Assembly: GCA_006386115.1 (NCBI GenBank) | Contig: VFIW01000115.1 | Coordinates: 1-64,000, forward strand | DNA length: 64,000 nucleotides | Reading direction: 5' to 3' | Source of the DNA: Globisporangium splendens | Lineage: Eukaryota; Oomycota; Peronosporomycetes; Pythiales; Pythiaceae | Shown: piece after piece, positions 42,198 to 51,332 of the stretch | Numbering within the stretch: the stretch's first letter is position 1 | Layout of the letters: each line of letters begins with the position of its first letter | Made by a program: the position numbers and the translations under genes | Notes under the pieces: model-generated | Told to the model about the DNA's origin: nothing | Seen by the model: the letters and a program-made list of their open reading frames with translations, nothing else | Databases searched by the model: none

Positions 42198-43103
42198 CTA
42201 CTTGAGTCGTTTGCGAATCCACTTGACAATGTCGTTGTGACCGTGGAGCGCGGCGAGCCTGTACGCGTACGCGGGGTCGTTCTCTCGCCGGTTATTGAAC
42301 AGCCACCGAACGACATGCAAGTAGCCTTCCCTCGCCGCAGCATTCATTGCCTCGACGGTGCACCCCTCACTTCGATGCTCGTGCAGCCACCGAATGACAT
42401 CAAGGTGCCCCGAATGCGCGGCCATGTCCATTGCGTCTGTCGTGCATCCTTCCGTGCGGTTCTCACTCAGCCATTTCACGACCTGAAGGTATCTACGGGC
42501 TGCGGCAACGTCCATCGCAGCCTTTGTGCACCCCTCCGTGCGGTTATTGTGAAGATACTTGACGACGTCCAGGTGACCATGACCTGCAGCCGCATCCATA
42601 GCCTTCGTCGTGCAACCCTCGTTTCGATGCTCGTGCAGCCATTTCACGATATCCAGAAACCCACGTCTCGCCGCATTGTCCATCACATACGCCGACACCA
42701 CCATAGTCGGTGGCATCATGGCATGGATCGCTTTGATCACATCCAGGTACCCTCTATTCGCAGCCATGCACATCGCTGCGTCCACGTCAGATGGTGTAGT
42801 GTCTGTGTGACTACCGACTCGCTGGAGCAGCCGCAGATCGCGGGACCCGGCTGCGTCCTGGAGCCGCAAGCGCACGGAACCATCCACGAACGCGTCGATG
42901 AGCGCCGCGACGTGCTCCGCGCCGAGGAGCTTCCCGTGCGCAGCCGCGCGCAGGACCACGTGCACGCACGTCAGCAGCGGCGCCGTCCCGGCAATCAATA
43001 CAGCAGCGCGTTCTTCTGGTTGCAGCATGCGATGCTGTACTTTCTTGATGGACACCATCGACTCACCTGACTTGTGAGGAGCTAAGTGCGGATGTATGCA
43101 CAT
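42198..43103 (-). CDS. Ankyrin-like repeat protein A
   Basis: An open frame of 301 residues. From ~105 on it consists of repeats of ~33 residues with the pattern EGCT-x2-AMD-x-AA-x2-GHLDVVKWLHEHR, which resembles ankyrin repeats and is common in oomycetes; about six units are seen. The N-terminus carries a short helical head (LLTCVHVVLRAAAHGKLLG...) also recognisable in the two neighbours. Such proteins bind other proteins; partner and place are unknown. An alternative ATG at 43058 (MVSIKK) would drop 15 residues and may be the true start, since the region before it holds a CTAAGTGCG hairpin. Confidence 0.75.
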   Translation of the reverse strand: MCIHPHLAPHKSGESMVSIKKVQHRMLQPEERAAVLIAGTAPLLTCVHVVLRAAAHGKLLGAEHVAALIDAFVDGSVRLRLQDAAGSRDLRLLQRVGSHTDTTPSDVDAAMCMAANRGYLDVIKAIHAMMPPTMVVSAYVMDNAARRGFLDIVKWLHEHRNEGCTTKAMDAAAGHGHLDVVKYLHNNRTEGCTKAAMDVAAARRYLQVVKWLSENRTEGCTTDAMDMAAHSGHLDVIRWLHEHRSEGCTVEAMNAAAREGYLHVVRWLFNNRRENDPAYAYRLAALHGHNDIVKWIRKRLK

Positions 43104-43122
43104 CCGACATAATGCGCACTTA
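43082..43122. promoter_or_regulatory. Inverted CTAAGTGCG repeat at the start of ankyrin-like gene A
   Basis: CTAAGTGCG (43082-43090) and CGCACTTAG (43114-43122) form a perfect 9-bp inverted repeat, partly extended by GGATG/CATCC inside. It overlaps the first possible start codon. The half-site matches the palindrome upstream of TFIIF-alpha and a site at 47171. Confidence 0.5.
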
Positions 43123-44277
43123 GTGACACAGTGTCACGCTCAACAATCCACCAACTGAATCCATTCGGCGGACATGCGACGCGACGCGAAGAATTTCCAA
43201 GTCCAGAGTCAGAGGACGCTTTGGAAGGAAGTTGACGCCACAACTTGCAGCGAGGTGGTGAGAATGAAAGTAAACAATATCTGCGGCTGAGAACAAGCAG
43301 CTCCGCTTCATATAGCAGAATGGAATGACGACATTGTTTCTCAGGTTGTGGTGGGAATGGAGTAAGTCGTTGGTCATTCTCGAAATCGTGACCGAGCAGT
43401 GCAAGACTGTCTGGAGTACTGAGAACACGACAGGCGGAATGCAGCAGTAATATCAGCCAGGCTCCCTCTGCAACCACGAGCGTTTGGTTGTGAGCCTCGA
43501 CACTCCGTTTTCTATACTTTGCAGCGCGATAGTCGCTTTCTGGATGGATCAGCTGGTGCAGGTCGGATGTCGTATGCCTCGTGGGTCCAGCTGCAGCACT
43601 TGACCGAAGGCTGTTGACACCATAAGCATCGCTGAGTTGTATACGCTCGATAACGCCATCTCTCCATGTCTGAGACTATGTATCTTTCGCGCATTACAGC
43701 AGAGCAGGAGACTCAGAAAGACTCGAAATGTCGGCGCAGAGTGGCACCGCATCCACGGTGTGTATCCCGTGGTTCAGCGGCAGTTGATCTTGTCTTTTTT
43801 TCTTTCGCCGCAGTCGCGCTGACCCTAATAAGGGGAGACACAAGACGGATGCTGAGCGTTCGTTTGTTCTCAGTCCTCCTAAAGAGGACTGTTCACTAGG
43901 TGGCATTTTGATGACCCTCGTTAAATCATCCCCCAAAACTATATTGCCTGTAATAGTTAGTTCCATACGGAAAAGAACACTGCTATCAGAAGATACACTT
44001 TAGTAATATATTCCACCTTTGGTGTTATATAAACCCCTATAATCAGGTGGTTGTCGATCGCTGCCCTGTCTCTGTCCCGAACCTTCTCCATGGTTTTGTT
44101 ACGTGGGCAGCGTGCATACTTAACGGTCCCGCATGGCTACCTGACGTTTCTGGCTATATCTGACGCCAAGCACGCTCCGTTGGACTGCGTAGGGATCCAA
44201 AGGCATCACTGCTGTTGCTGCTGATAGAACCAATTCTTCCACCAAGACCTCACTTGAGTTTGCTTTTTGCTATTTCC
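43123..44277. other. Divergent intergenic region between ankyrin-like genes
   Basis: About 1.15 kb between the divergently transcribed ankyrin-like genes A and B. It should hold both promoters. Open frames of 60-130 codons exist on both strands but none has a domain. Nothing else was recognised. Confidence 0.4.
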
Positions 44278-45525
44278 ATGGACGCACGGGAGCGAGACGC
44301 AGTGCTCGTGTGCGTGGATGTCGCGCTGCGAGCGCGAGCAGATGTCTACGCGTGCAAGGAACTGCTCTTCGTGATCCAGAGCTTCGTCGACGGGCCGCGG
44401 CGGTGGCACCGATTCAAGGTCCCCGTGACGGAGACACTCACTCTGTGTCGGAAAAGCAGTCGAGAGGAGCGCAATGGCGCGATAACTAATGCAAGTAGTC
44501 CACCGACGTCCACCGACTCGCAGACGCTCTCCCCAAAGTCAAAAGCCCCACATCTGCTCGTGAGTTCGTCCGTGCGCGATGTGAACCGCGCGCTGCTGCT
44601 GGCATCGGCGAAGGGGTATCTGCACATCGTGCAATGGCTGCACGCAAACCATGTTACGGCGGAAGTATCCAGACGCGTCATGGACATTGCCGCTGCGTTC
44701 GGCCACTTCGAGATCGTGAAATGGTTGCACAAGAATCGAAAAGAAGGATGCACCGAGGCAGCGATGACCTGCGCCTGTGAGCTAGGAAGACTCGATATCG
44801 CACAGTGGCTTCTCGAGAACCGAACAGAGGGATGTGCGACGTGGACTCTGCGATGGATCCTTCACACGGGTGAACTCGAGGTCGCAAAGTGGCTCCATGC
44901 AAACCAATTGGGCGGTGGTTGTGAGACCTCCGACATGGACGACGCGGCCGAGAAAGGACGCTTCGACATTGTCAAGTTTTTGCACCGGAACCGCCCTGAA
45001 GGCTGTACGACGAACGCCATGGACAAAGCAGCTGAGCGTGGACACTTCGAGATCGTCCAGTTCCTCCACAAGCATCGAACGGAAGGATGCACGACGCACG
45101 CCATGGACATGGCCGCAGCCAATGGCCACCTGGAGATCGTGATCTTCTTGCATGAAAATCGTCGGGAGGGGTGTACAACCCAAGCGATGGACTTTGCTGC
45201 GCGTGCTGGCCACGTGCGTGTGATTCGGTGGTTGCAGGCGTTCCGCCGTGAAGGCTGCACTATCGAAGCCATGAATGGCGCCGCCAAGCGAAACGATCTG
45301 GAGACCATGAAGTTCTTGCATCGCGTCCGATCTGAAGGATGCACCGAAGTCGCTCTACAAGGAGCGGTCATGGCTGAGAACCTGGAGATGCTCGATTGGC
45401 TCTATGAGCACTATCGGTCGATCTTCACCCTTGCTGCTGTCAAGAGAGGGCTTCACATCGCCAACAGCAGGCGCTTCATTGAGACAACCATTTGGCTGCT
45501 TGACGTAGAAAAGTTGATCATTTGA
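44278..45525 (+). CDS. Ankyrin-like repeat protein B
   Basis: A single exon of 415 residues from ATG 44278 (the frame upstream has no ATG). The head (VLVCVDVALRARADVYACKELLFVIQ) resembles that of the neighbouring ankyrin-like proteins. A Ser/Thr-rich linker follows, then about nine repeats of the EGCT-x2-AMD-x-AA-x2-GH-x-EIVxFLHxxR type. It is likely a scaffold for protein binding. It is transcribed away from gene A, and the pseudogene copy downstream faces it, so the three look like a local family expanded by duplication and inversion. Confidence 0.8.
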   Translation: MDARERDAVLVCVDVALRARADVYACKELLFVIQSFVDGPRRWHRFKVPVTETLTLCRKSSREERNGAITNASSPPTSTDSQTLSPKSKAPHLLVSSSVRDVNRALLLASAKGYLHIVQWLHANHVTAEVSRRVMDIAAAFGHFEIVKWLHKNRKEGCTEAAMTCACELGRLDIAQWLLENRTEGCATWTLRWILHTGELEVAKWLHANQLGGGCETSDMDDAAEKGRFDIVKFLHRNRPEGCTTNAMDKAAERGHFEIVQFLHKHRTEGCTTHAMDMAAANGHLEIVIFLHENRREGCTTQAMDFAARAGHVRVIRWLQAFRREGCTIEAMNGAAKRNDLETMKFLHRVRSEGCTEVALQGAVMAENLEMLDWLYEHYRSIFTLAAVKRGLHIANSRRFIETTIWLLDVEKLII

Positions 45526-45880
45526 GTAAGTCAGTTGCCTTAGAAAAAATGACAGTTGGGAAGTCGATCGAAGACTTCCCGCTAGAGCAGAAGCAGATAG
45601 GAAAGTGAAATCTAATTTATCAGTCGTTTGGACACGAGCAACAAGCGCTGCGAGCTAACAACGTTGATTAGCCTTTGTGGTGCAGCTTCGCCGTCAGTGC
45701 AGTTCGAAAGGGCTCAGTTCGGGACGAAAGTTGATGTTTACGACAACTATTGTTTTATAGAACTTAATTGCTTCTTTCCGCCCCAGCTCCGCTGCGTATT
45801 CATGCTGTATCTGCTGTTATACACACAGTACCTTGTTGGTTTTTTGAGCAGTCCGCTGTACCCTGGCGCGTTACTCGGTA
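45526..45880. other. Intergenic, nothing recognised
   Basis: About 350 bp between the stop of ankyrin-like gene B and the 3' end of the ankyrin-like pseudogene. It has no domain-bearing frame. Confidence 0.4.
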
Positions 45881-47114
45881 GAAGACCCTGATACCTGGAC
45901 CTCCTCAAGCTAGGCTGCAATCTCAGTACGCCGAAACTGCCGCGCTTTCTCGATCGCTGTCTGGATGATTGCCGGCGTGAACTTGGGTCGGTACTTTTCG
46001 AAGAGCCACTACAGCAATTCCAGATTGTGCGCAAACACGGCGAAGATCAACACCCTCGGCGAGCATCCTTCCGACCAATTCTCGTGCAGGAACTTGACCG
46101 TTTTCAAGTGGTTTCTGCGGACCGCGCCGTCCATCGCTCTGACTGCGCATCCCTCACTTCAGTTCGCGTGCAGCCATCGTACCATCCGCAGATGACCCGC
46201 AGCGTCCATCGCCGCGGTCGTGCATCCCTCGGTCCGGTTCTCATGCAGAAACCGCACGATGTCCAGGTGATTGTGCTCTGTGGCCGTGCCCATCGCCCGT
46301 GTCGTGACCCTTCGCTTCGATGTTCGCGGAGAAACTCGACCACCTCGAAGTGACCATATTCAGCTGCGGCGTCCATCGCTTCTGGCGTGTTCCCGGCAGT
46401 GCTCGTCTCATGGAGATATCCCACGAGACCCAGGCAGCCATACGCCGCGCAACTGACCACATATGCTTCTTCGTACTCGCCACCGAGTTCGTGGTCATGC
46501 AGCCCTTGGAGGATCTCGACCACACTGGCACGATTCCCAATTCTAGCCCTTGAGATGAGAGCGGGTCGTCCCATTCTTGGCATGACCCACGATGCTGTAT
46601 ACGGTGGGCACCTCGACGTCGTGTTCTCCACCAGCCAGTCGAGGATATCCAGTCGTCGACTTAAGCAAGCGGCGATCATCGCAACCTCCGAGCAGTCTTC
46701 GTTTCGATTCGCATGGAGCCACTGCGCGATCTCCAAGTGGCCGTGCATGACCGCGACGTCCATCACGTGGCGCGAGACCCTCACGCTCAGCCACATCAGC
46801 ATGTGCACATACCCTCTCTAGGCAACAACCACCATGGCTCAGTCAAGCCCCTTTTCACTCGACGAGCGAGGTCTGAAGCAGTGGCTCTCAGGGTCTCGCC
46901 GAACGCTGCTGGACATATGCTCCATCGCGTACGTCATCGTATGCGTTGGAGGGAGCCCCAGCCAGCGCGCCGGGTGGTCCACGTACTCCTGGACCACCAC
47001 CAGCAGCAGCAGCTCTGTGCACATGTGCAGCGCATCGTGGCCGCGCAGAGCCACGCGCACGCACGTGAGAACGGCGCGCGAGTCCGCGGAACAAGCGGCA
47101 CTCCGCTTCGTCAT
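45881..47114 (-). pseudogene. Ankyrin-like repeat pseudogene C
   Basis: On the minus strand, a head like that of gene B (AVLTCVRVALRGHDALHMCTE, from ~47114) is followed by two stops (about 46836 and 46818). Intact-looking repeats then run to ~46330 (HGHLEIAQWLHANRNEDC). A small deletion near 46310 in an EGCT motif shifts the frame. After it the repeats continue in another register (HLDIVRFLHENRTEGCTTAA), with further stops near 46160 and 46010. The order of parts matches gene B over its whole length, so this is a decayed paralogue. The protein would be truncated. Confidence 0.8.
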
Positions 47115-47402
47115 CCTTCCTCTTTCTTTTTCTCTCTTCAGCTGCTCTGATTCTGGCTGTTGTGACTTGCCACTAAGTGCGCATTTTGATCGGAACCGTT
47201 CTTTTTATGGAACGAGATAAAGTTCGCCACGCGTACTTAAGGAGAAAGTACGCATTGGCGTCCTCACCGAAAGAGTGACCAACGCAGGTGGACAGTCTCG
47301 GTTTTGATGTTTGTACGTTGATACAGTATCGAATGAGGAGGAGCTCCACAAATCACACAGCTATACAACTACATGAAAACAAACACTCCAGTATTGCTCA
47401 CC
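47115..47402. other. Short intergenic region
   Basis: Separates the start of the ankyrin-like pseudogene from the 3' end of the kinase gene. It contains CTAAGTGCGCATT (47172-47184), the half-site also found at 43110-43122 in the opposite orientation. Confidence 0.45.
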
Positions 47403-49988
47403 TCAGTTCTGCTCGACGTGAACAGAAATGTCCTCCTCGGAATTGTCGTCGTCGTCGTTTTTGACGATGAGCAGGTTCGCTGTGACCGCATAGTCCTCCA
47501 GGAAGGGCGTCGACGCATCGCCAGCAGTGGTGTGTCCACCTTTGATCTTTTGGAGAATCTTGCGGTGTACCGACGTCTTTGGTTGCTCCAGTCGTTGACT
47601 CAGCGCACGGCAACGGCATGCGCGGCCAGTCGTGTCGCTGAGAATGGGAGTCGAGTCCGTCAACGGTCGAGTGTCCATCGCACGTGGGTGGTTGTGGGGT
47701 AGAGGCGCATGTTGTGGTGCAAAGCCCACATGATCGGGCTGGCTTCTACGCGCTTCGTCGAACGAATTCGTGCGAGCTCCTGCCTCCATATCGCTGTTTC
47801 CACGAGTATCACCAAGGATCGAGATCGCAGGTGGCTCATACGAGTGAATGCACGCCTGGTCGAAGAAGTACATGCTATCTCCCTCAAATGGGCGTGTGTG
47901 CTTGAGGTGGTGCAACATACCAGCATCCATCAACATGTTGCCCATACGAAGCCCTTCTCGTCGGGACTGTACCAGCTGTGCCTTGACCATCGTCGCTACA
48001 ACATGGTTTCCTGTCACCGTAGCACTCTGAGTGAGCGCACTGGACCCGCTTCCACTCGACTGGATGCTGAATCGAGGTCGACTCGCAGCAGCGATCGAGG
48101 TTTCGTTCTCTTTCTCTGCAAGGATGTCGTATCGGAGTTCACCAGCGAAGCGTGCGCACTCTCGTTCTTGAATGCGTTCCAGCATCCGCACAAGGTGCTG
48201 CGCAGATGGACGCCGCTCTGGCTCGGTTTGCCATGCCAACTCGATCACATGGTGAAGTTCAGCATCGCGATCAGCGTGTCTGTAGTCAAACTTGGGACGT
48301 TCGCCGTCGAGAATCGCTTCAAAGATATGCAGGTGATTGTTCTTGAGATGCGGAAATTTCTCACAACCTGGATGCAGGATATCCCAGAACGTGACGCCGA
48401 GCGAGTAGATGTCAGCGGCTTCGCCGTACGATGCGAGTCCCGCGTGGCCTTGAATCACCTCTGGCACCATGTAGTCCACGGTACCTTTCACCGTGAGGTC
48501 GCATGAGAATCGATGAGGGAAGTCGCTACTCGGTGTCGTCAGCGAGCTCGATCGCATGCGCAGCACAGCTGTCCTCGCCGTTGGTGATAACTGATCTTTG
48601 TCGTTGTCAAGGTTGGAATGATACTTTTTGCCCTTGACTGACTTCACTTGCACATGCGCATCCGACCGCGGAAGACATCGCGACTCGCCGAAGTCGGTTA
48701 ACTTGACATTGTTTGCGGCATCGACGAGAAAATTCGACGGCTTGATATCGCGGTGCACAAATGTCGGTGAGAAGTTGTGCAAGTAAGCAATGGAGCGTGC
48801 AGCGTCGAGCATGAACCCGAGATTGATCAGCACGTGCTCGCGTTTGTCTGTCGAAGCCCGCGTGCGCATGAGGAAGCGGTCGTGGGAGTTGGCCATGACC
48901 ATTGTGACGTGGTCGAGGCTTCCCTGGCATAGCTCCGAGACCAAGCAAATCGTGGGCGGGCACACGCACATACCGTAGAACGTGACGATGTTCGGGCGGT
49001 GAAGAGAGCCACAGAGCGCGGCTTCGTGCGAGAAGTCCGCAATCACTTCCTCCGAAAACTCCTTTGGGGTGTACACTTTGACCGCGACCGCTGTCTTGGA
49101 ATGCAGCACACCTTGATATACAATCGAGTTTGTGCCGAGGCCGATTCGCTGACGGAACTGGAGCGCCGCAAAGTCAATGATGTGCTTGCGGTGCATCTCG
49201 ATGAGCACATGAAGGCCCTCCGATGAGATGCGCTTCGCGATGCTCGTGTTTTTGCTGTTGGGACGCTGAAGAGCCCACGCACTTTGACCCCATCCGCGCC
49301 AATGCTCCGTGTCAGCCTTGAGCACGCGCCAAACCACGATTGGACCGATCAGAGCCCAGACCATGGAGACGTACATGAGTTCGTATTGACCTTTGTGGCG
49401 TCTGCGGCTCTCGGACAAGTGTTTGCTGACCATGAGCATGCTCTGGTAGATCGCGGCATAGATGCAGTACTCTCGCAGTGTGCGCTTGGTCCCCCTCGCT
49501 GGCGGGTGGAGATACACGTACCCATAGAGCAGCATGATCGCAAATCGCGCAGCCGTGGCAACATAGGGCAGTGCATGCGCAGCACTACTAGTACTGGGAT
49601 GCCGTGGGTCGGCTCCTTTCGCTCTTCGCGCGGCCCAGTCGATCGGAATCGCGTACGTCGAGAGCACGGGCGTCACAAGCACAGCGCGACGAAGTGCAGC
49701 AAATGAGACGCTCTTTTGCAGCATCAACACCGGCACGATGAGCAGCACAAAGTATCGACCAGAGTTGAAGCATTCCGAGACCCAGAGCGGCACGTTTCTC
49801 GGTTGAATAGGGACAGCTAGGATGATGATGAAGCCCACGAGAGACGCGAAGGAGGGAAACGCGATGACCCACAGCAGCGGCTCAAAAGCCGGGAGGATGA
49901 TCTTGCGCGCGGCTGAGCTGTTTCCTTGGAAGGCTTCGTGACGGTGGTACCGCAAGTACCCGATGAGTACGGCGGAGAGCAGGACCAT
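47403..49988 (-). CDS. Seven-transmembrane protein kinase (GPCR-like TKL kinase)
   Basis: A single exon of 861 residues from ATG 49988. The N-terminal ~230 residues contain about seven hydrophobic helices (for example LLWVIAFPSFASLVGFIIIL and MYVSMVWALIGPIVVW), arranged like a G-protein-coupled receptor. A complete kinase domain follows (~285-600): GLGTNSIVYQG loop, VAVKVY lysine, HRDIKPSNFL catalytic loop, DFGES and GTVDYMVPEV. It resembles tyrosine-kinase-like (Ser/Thr) kinases and has a ~60-residue insertion in the activation segment. The ~260-residue tail is Ser/His-rich and ends in an acidic run. It probably senses a signal at the membrane and phosphorylates targets directly. The open frame continues upstream without ATG through more hydrophobic codons, so an extra 5' exon is possible. 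Confidence 0.82.
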   Translation of the reverse strand: MVLLSAVLIGYLRYHRHEAFQGNSSAARKIILPAFEPLLWVIAFPSFASLVGFIIILAVPIQPRNVPLWVSECFNSGRYFVLLIVPVLMLQKSVSFAALRRAVLVTPVLSTYAIPIDWAARRAKGADPRHPSTSSAAHALPYVATAARFAIMLLYGYVYLHPPARGTKRTLREYCIYAAIYQSMLMVSKHLSESRRRHKGQYELMYVSMVWALIGPIVVWRVLKADTEHWRGWGQSAWALQRPNSKNTSIAKRISSEGLHVLIEMHRKHIIDFAALQFRQRIGLGTNSIVYQGVLHSKTAVAVKVYTPKEFSEEVIADFSHEAALCGSLHRPNIVTFYGMCVCPPTICLVSELCQGSLDHVTMVMANSHDRFLMRTRASTDKREHVLINLGFMLDAARSIAYLHNFSPTFVHRDIKPSNFLVDAANNVKLTDFGESRCLPRSDAHVQVKSVKGKKYHSNLDNDKDQLSPTARTAVLRMRSSSLTTPSSDFPHRFSCDLTVKGTVDYMVPEVIQGHAGLASYGEAADIYSLGVTFWDILHPGCEKFPHLKNNHLHIFEAILDGERPKFDYRHADRDAELHHVIELAWQTEPERRPSAQHLVRMLERIQERECARFAGELRYDILAEKENETSIAAASRPRFSIQSSGSGSSALTQSATVTGNHVVATMVKAQLVQSRREGLRMGNMLMDAGMLHHLKHTRPFEGDSMYFFDQACIHSYEPPAISILGDTRGNSDMEAGARTNSFDEARRSQPDHVGFAPQHAPLPHNHPRAMDTRPLTDSTPILSDTTGRACRCRALSQRLEQPKTSVHRKILQKIKGGHTTAGDASTPFLEDYAVTANLLIVKNDDDDNSEEDISVHVEQN

Positions 49989-51332
49989 CGACCCCCAGCT
50001 AAGCAGCAAAAAGACGTGGAGCGTCTTCGTATTGACGGCAATTATCCTCCGACCTTATCAACTTGTTCCTTGATTTCTGTTCTTTCACGTGGAAGAAGTC
50101 AATTGCGAGAATGAGAGAACAAGGCCACATGGAGAGTCGTATGCCGCAGCCGTTCCGATCTTGGCGACTTGGGAAGAAAAAGCCTGTGCCCAGTGAGCGA
50201 AACGTCAAGAATAGTCAGTTTTCGAGTGAGGTGCACTACGTAACGCCGAAGTGATCAAGATGGAACGTCGAGAGTAAAAGGTAGACTTTGCTTATGAAGA
50301 GAGAAAATGGAAGACTTGCAACCTGGCGGTGAGAGCTGGGGGCAGAGGGTCATGAATATGAAAACGAGAAGGAGTCAAAGGCAGCATTGGGATTAAGAGA
50401 AAATGTCCAGGATCGTCAGGTGCTTGAGTTTATATCAACTGACTAGAACAGGAGGAGGTTTATTTGGCGCTTCTGATCTATATCGGTTACGGGGATAGCC
50501 TCAATGGTGCAGGAGCACAGCTACCGTTTTGCTTTTCCAGTCTGCTTTAGTGAGTGGAATCTGCTTCAATTTGCACTTTCAGACACACCGCTCAACGGCT
50601 ATCCACTGACAGTCACTTCTTCGATCGAACGCAGTATCGTTGAAACGCAAGCCAGGCGTGCAGGAGAGATGAAACAGTGAGATCAATCGGCCTCTTGTTC
50701 GTTTTTGCATCTGTGGCGTGAAGAAAATCGGTTTTGATGCTCTGGTTCATTGGTTTTTTGTTGTCAGTGAAAAACCTGATGTTGCTCCGATCCGATTTTA
50801 TTGAGGGTCCGATCATGTCCATTTATCGATATACCGACTCGGAGCCATTAGTCTTATCGACTGGCGTGAGCAACAAGAGCTCCTCAGCAGCTTTCTCGAG
50901 CGCTCGCTGAATCCATCAACTTGGGCAAATCCAAACTTCTCTCGGAGCCTTTTTGGGTCCAAAATATACTCGGGTTATTTAAAATAACCCGATGCATGCA
51001 ATGCTGCTGTGATCGATGAGCTGATGGCCGCGAGACTGTGCCTACCAAGAGAGTGCTCGCCTCGATGTAAAGCACATCACAGAGAGCAAGTTATCCGCAC
51101 GACCTCCAAAAGACGTGGTTTATCATGGCAGAGCGTGGTCCACAAGCATAGAGGAGGCTGCGCATTGCGACCGCGGTGGTTTCATCACGCGCGGCTCTCG
51201 GTCCATTGCCGTTTCCCTTTCTCGTGATCTTCTGTTGTAGTAGCGCCACGAGCAACCTAAGCGATTCAATCGGAAGCGTCCAGTCCGCACTGGTGTCTTA
51301 CGAGCGCATATTAGCTCACAAGGAGAGCGACG
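49989..51332. other. Divergent intergenic region (kinase and kinesin promoters)
   Basis: About 1.3 kb between the kinase gene (minus) and the kinesin gene (plus). No domain-bearing frame was seen. A strong palindrome lies at 50971-50991. A missing first exon of the kinase could lie in 50000-50300. Confidence 0.45.
50971..50991. repeat. Perfect inverted repeat CGGGTTATTT / AAATAACCCG
   Basis: Two perfect 10-bp arms (50971-50980 and 50982-50991) flank a single base. It lies ~340 bp upstream of the kinesin ATG and could be a dimeric factor site or hairpin. Confidence 0.55.
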
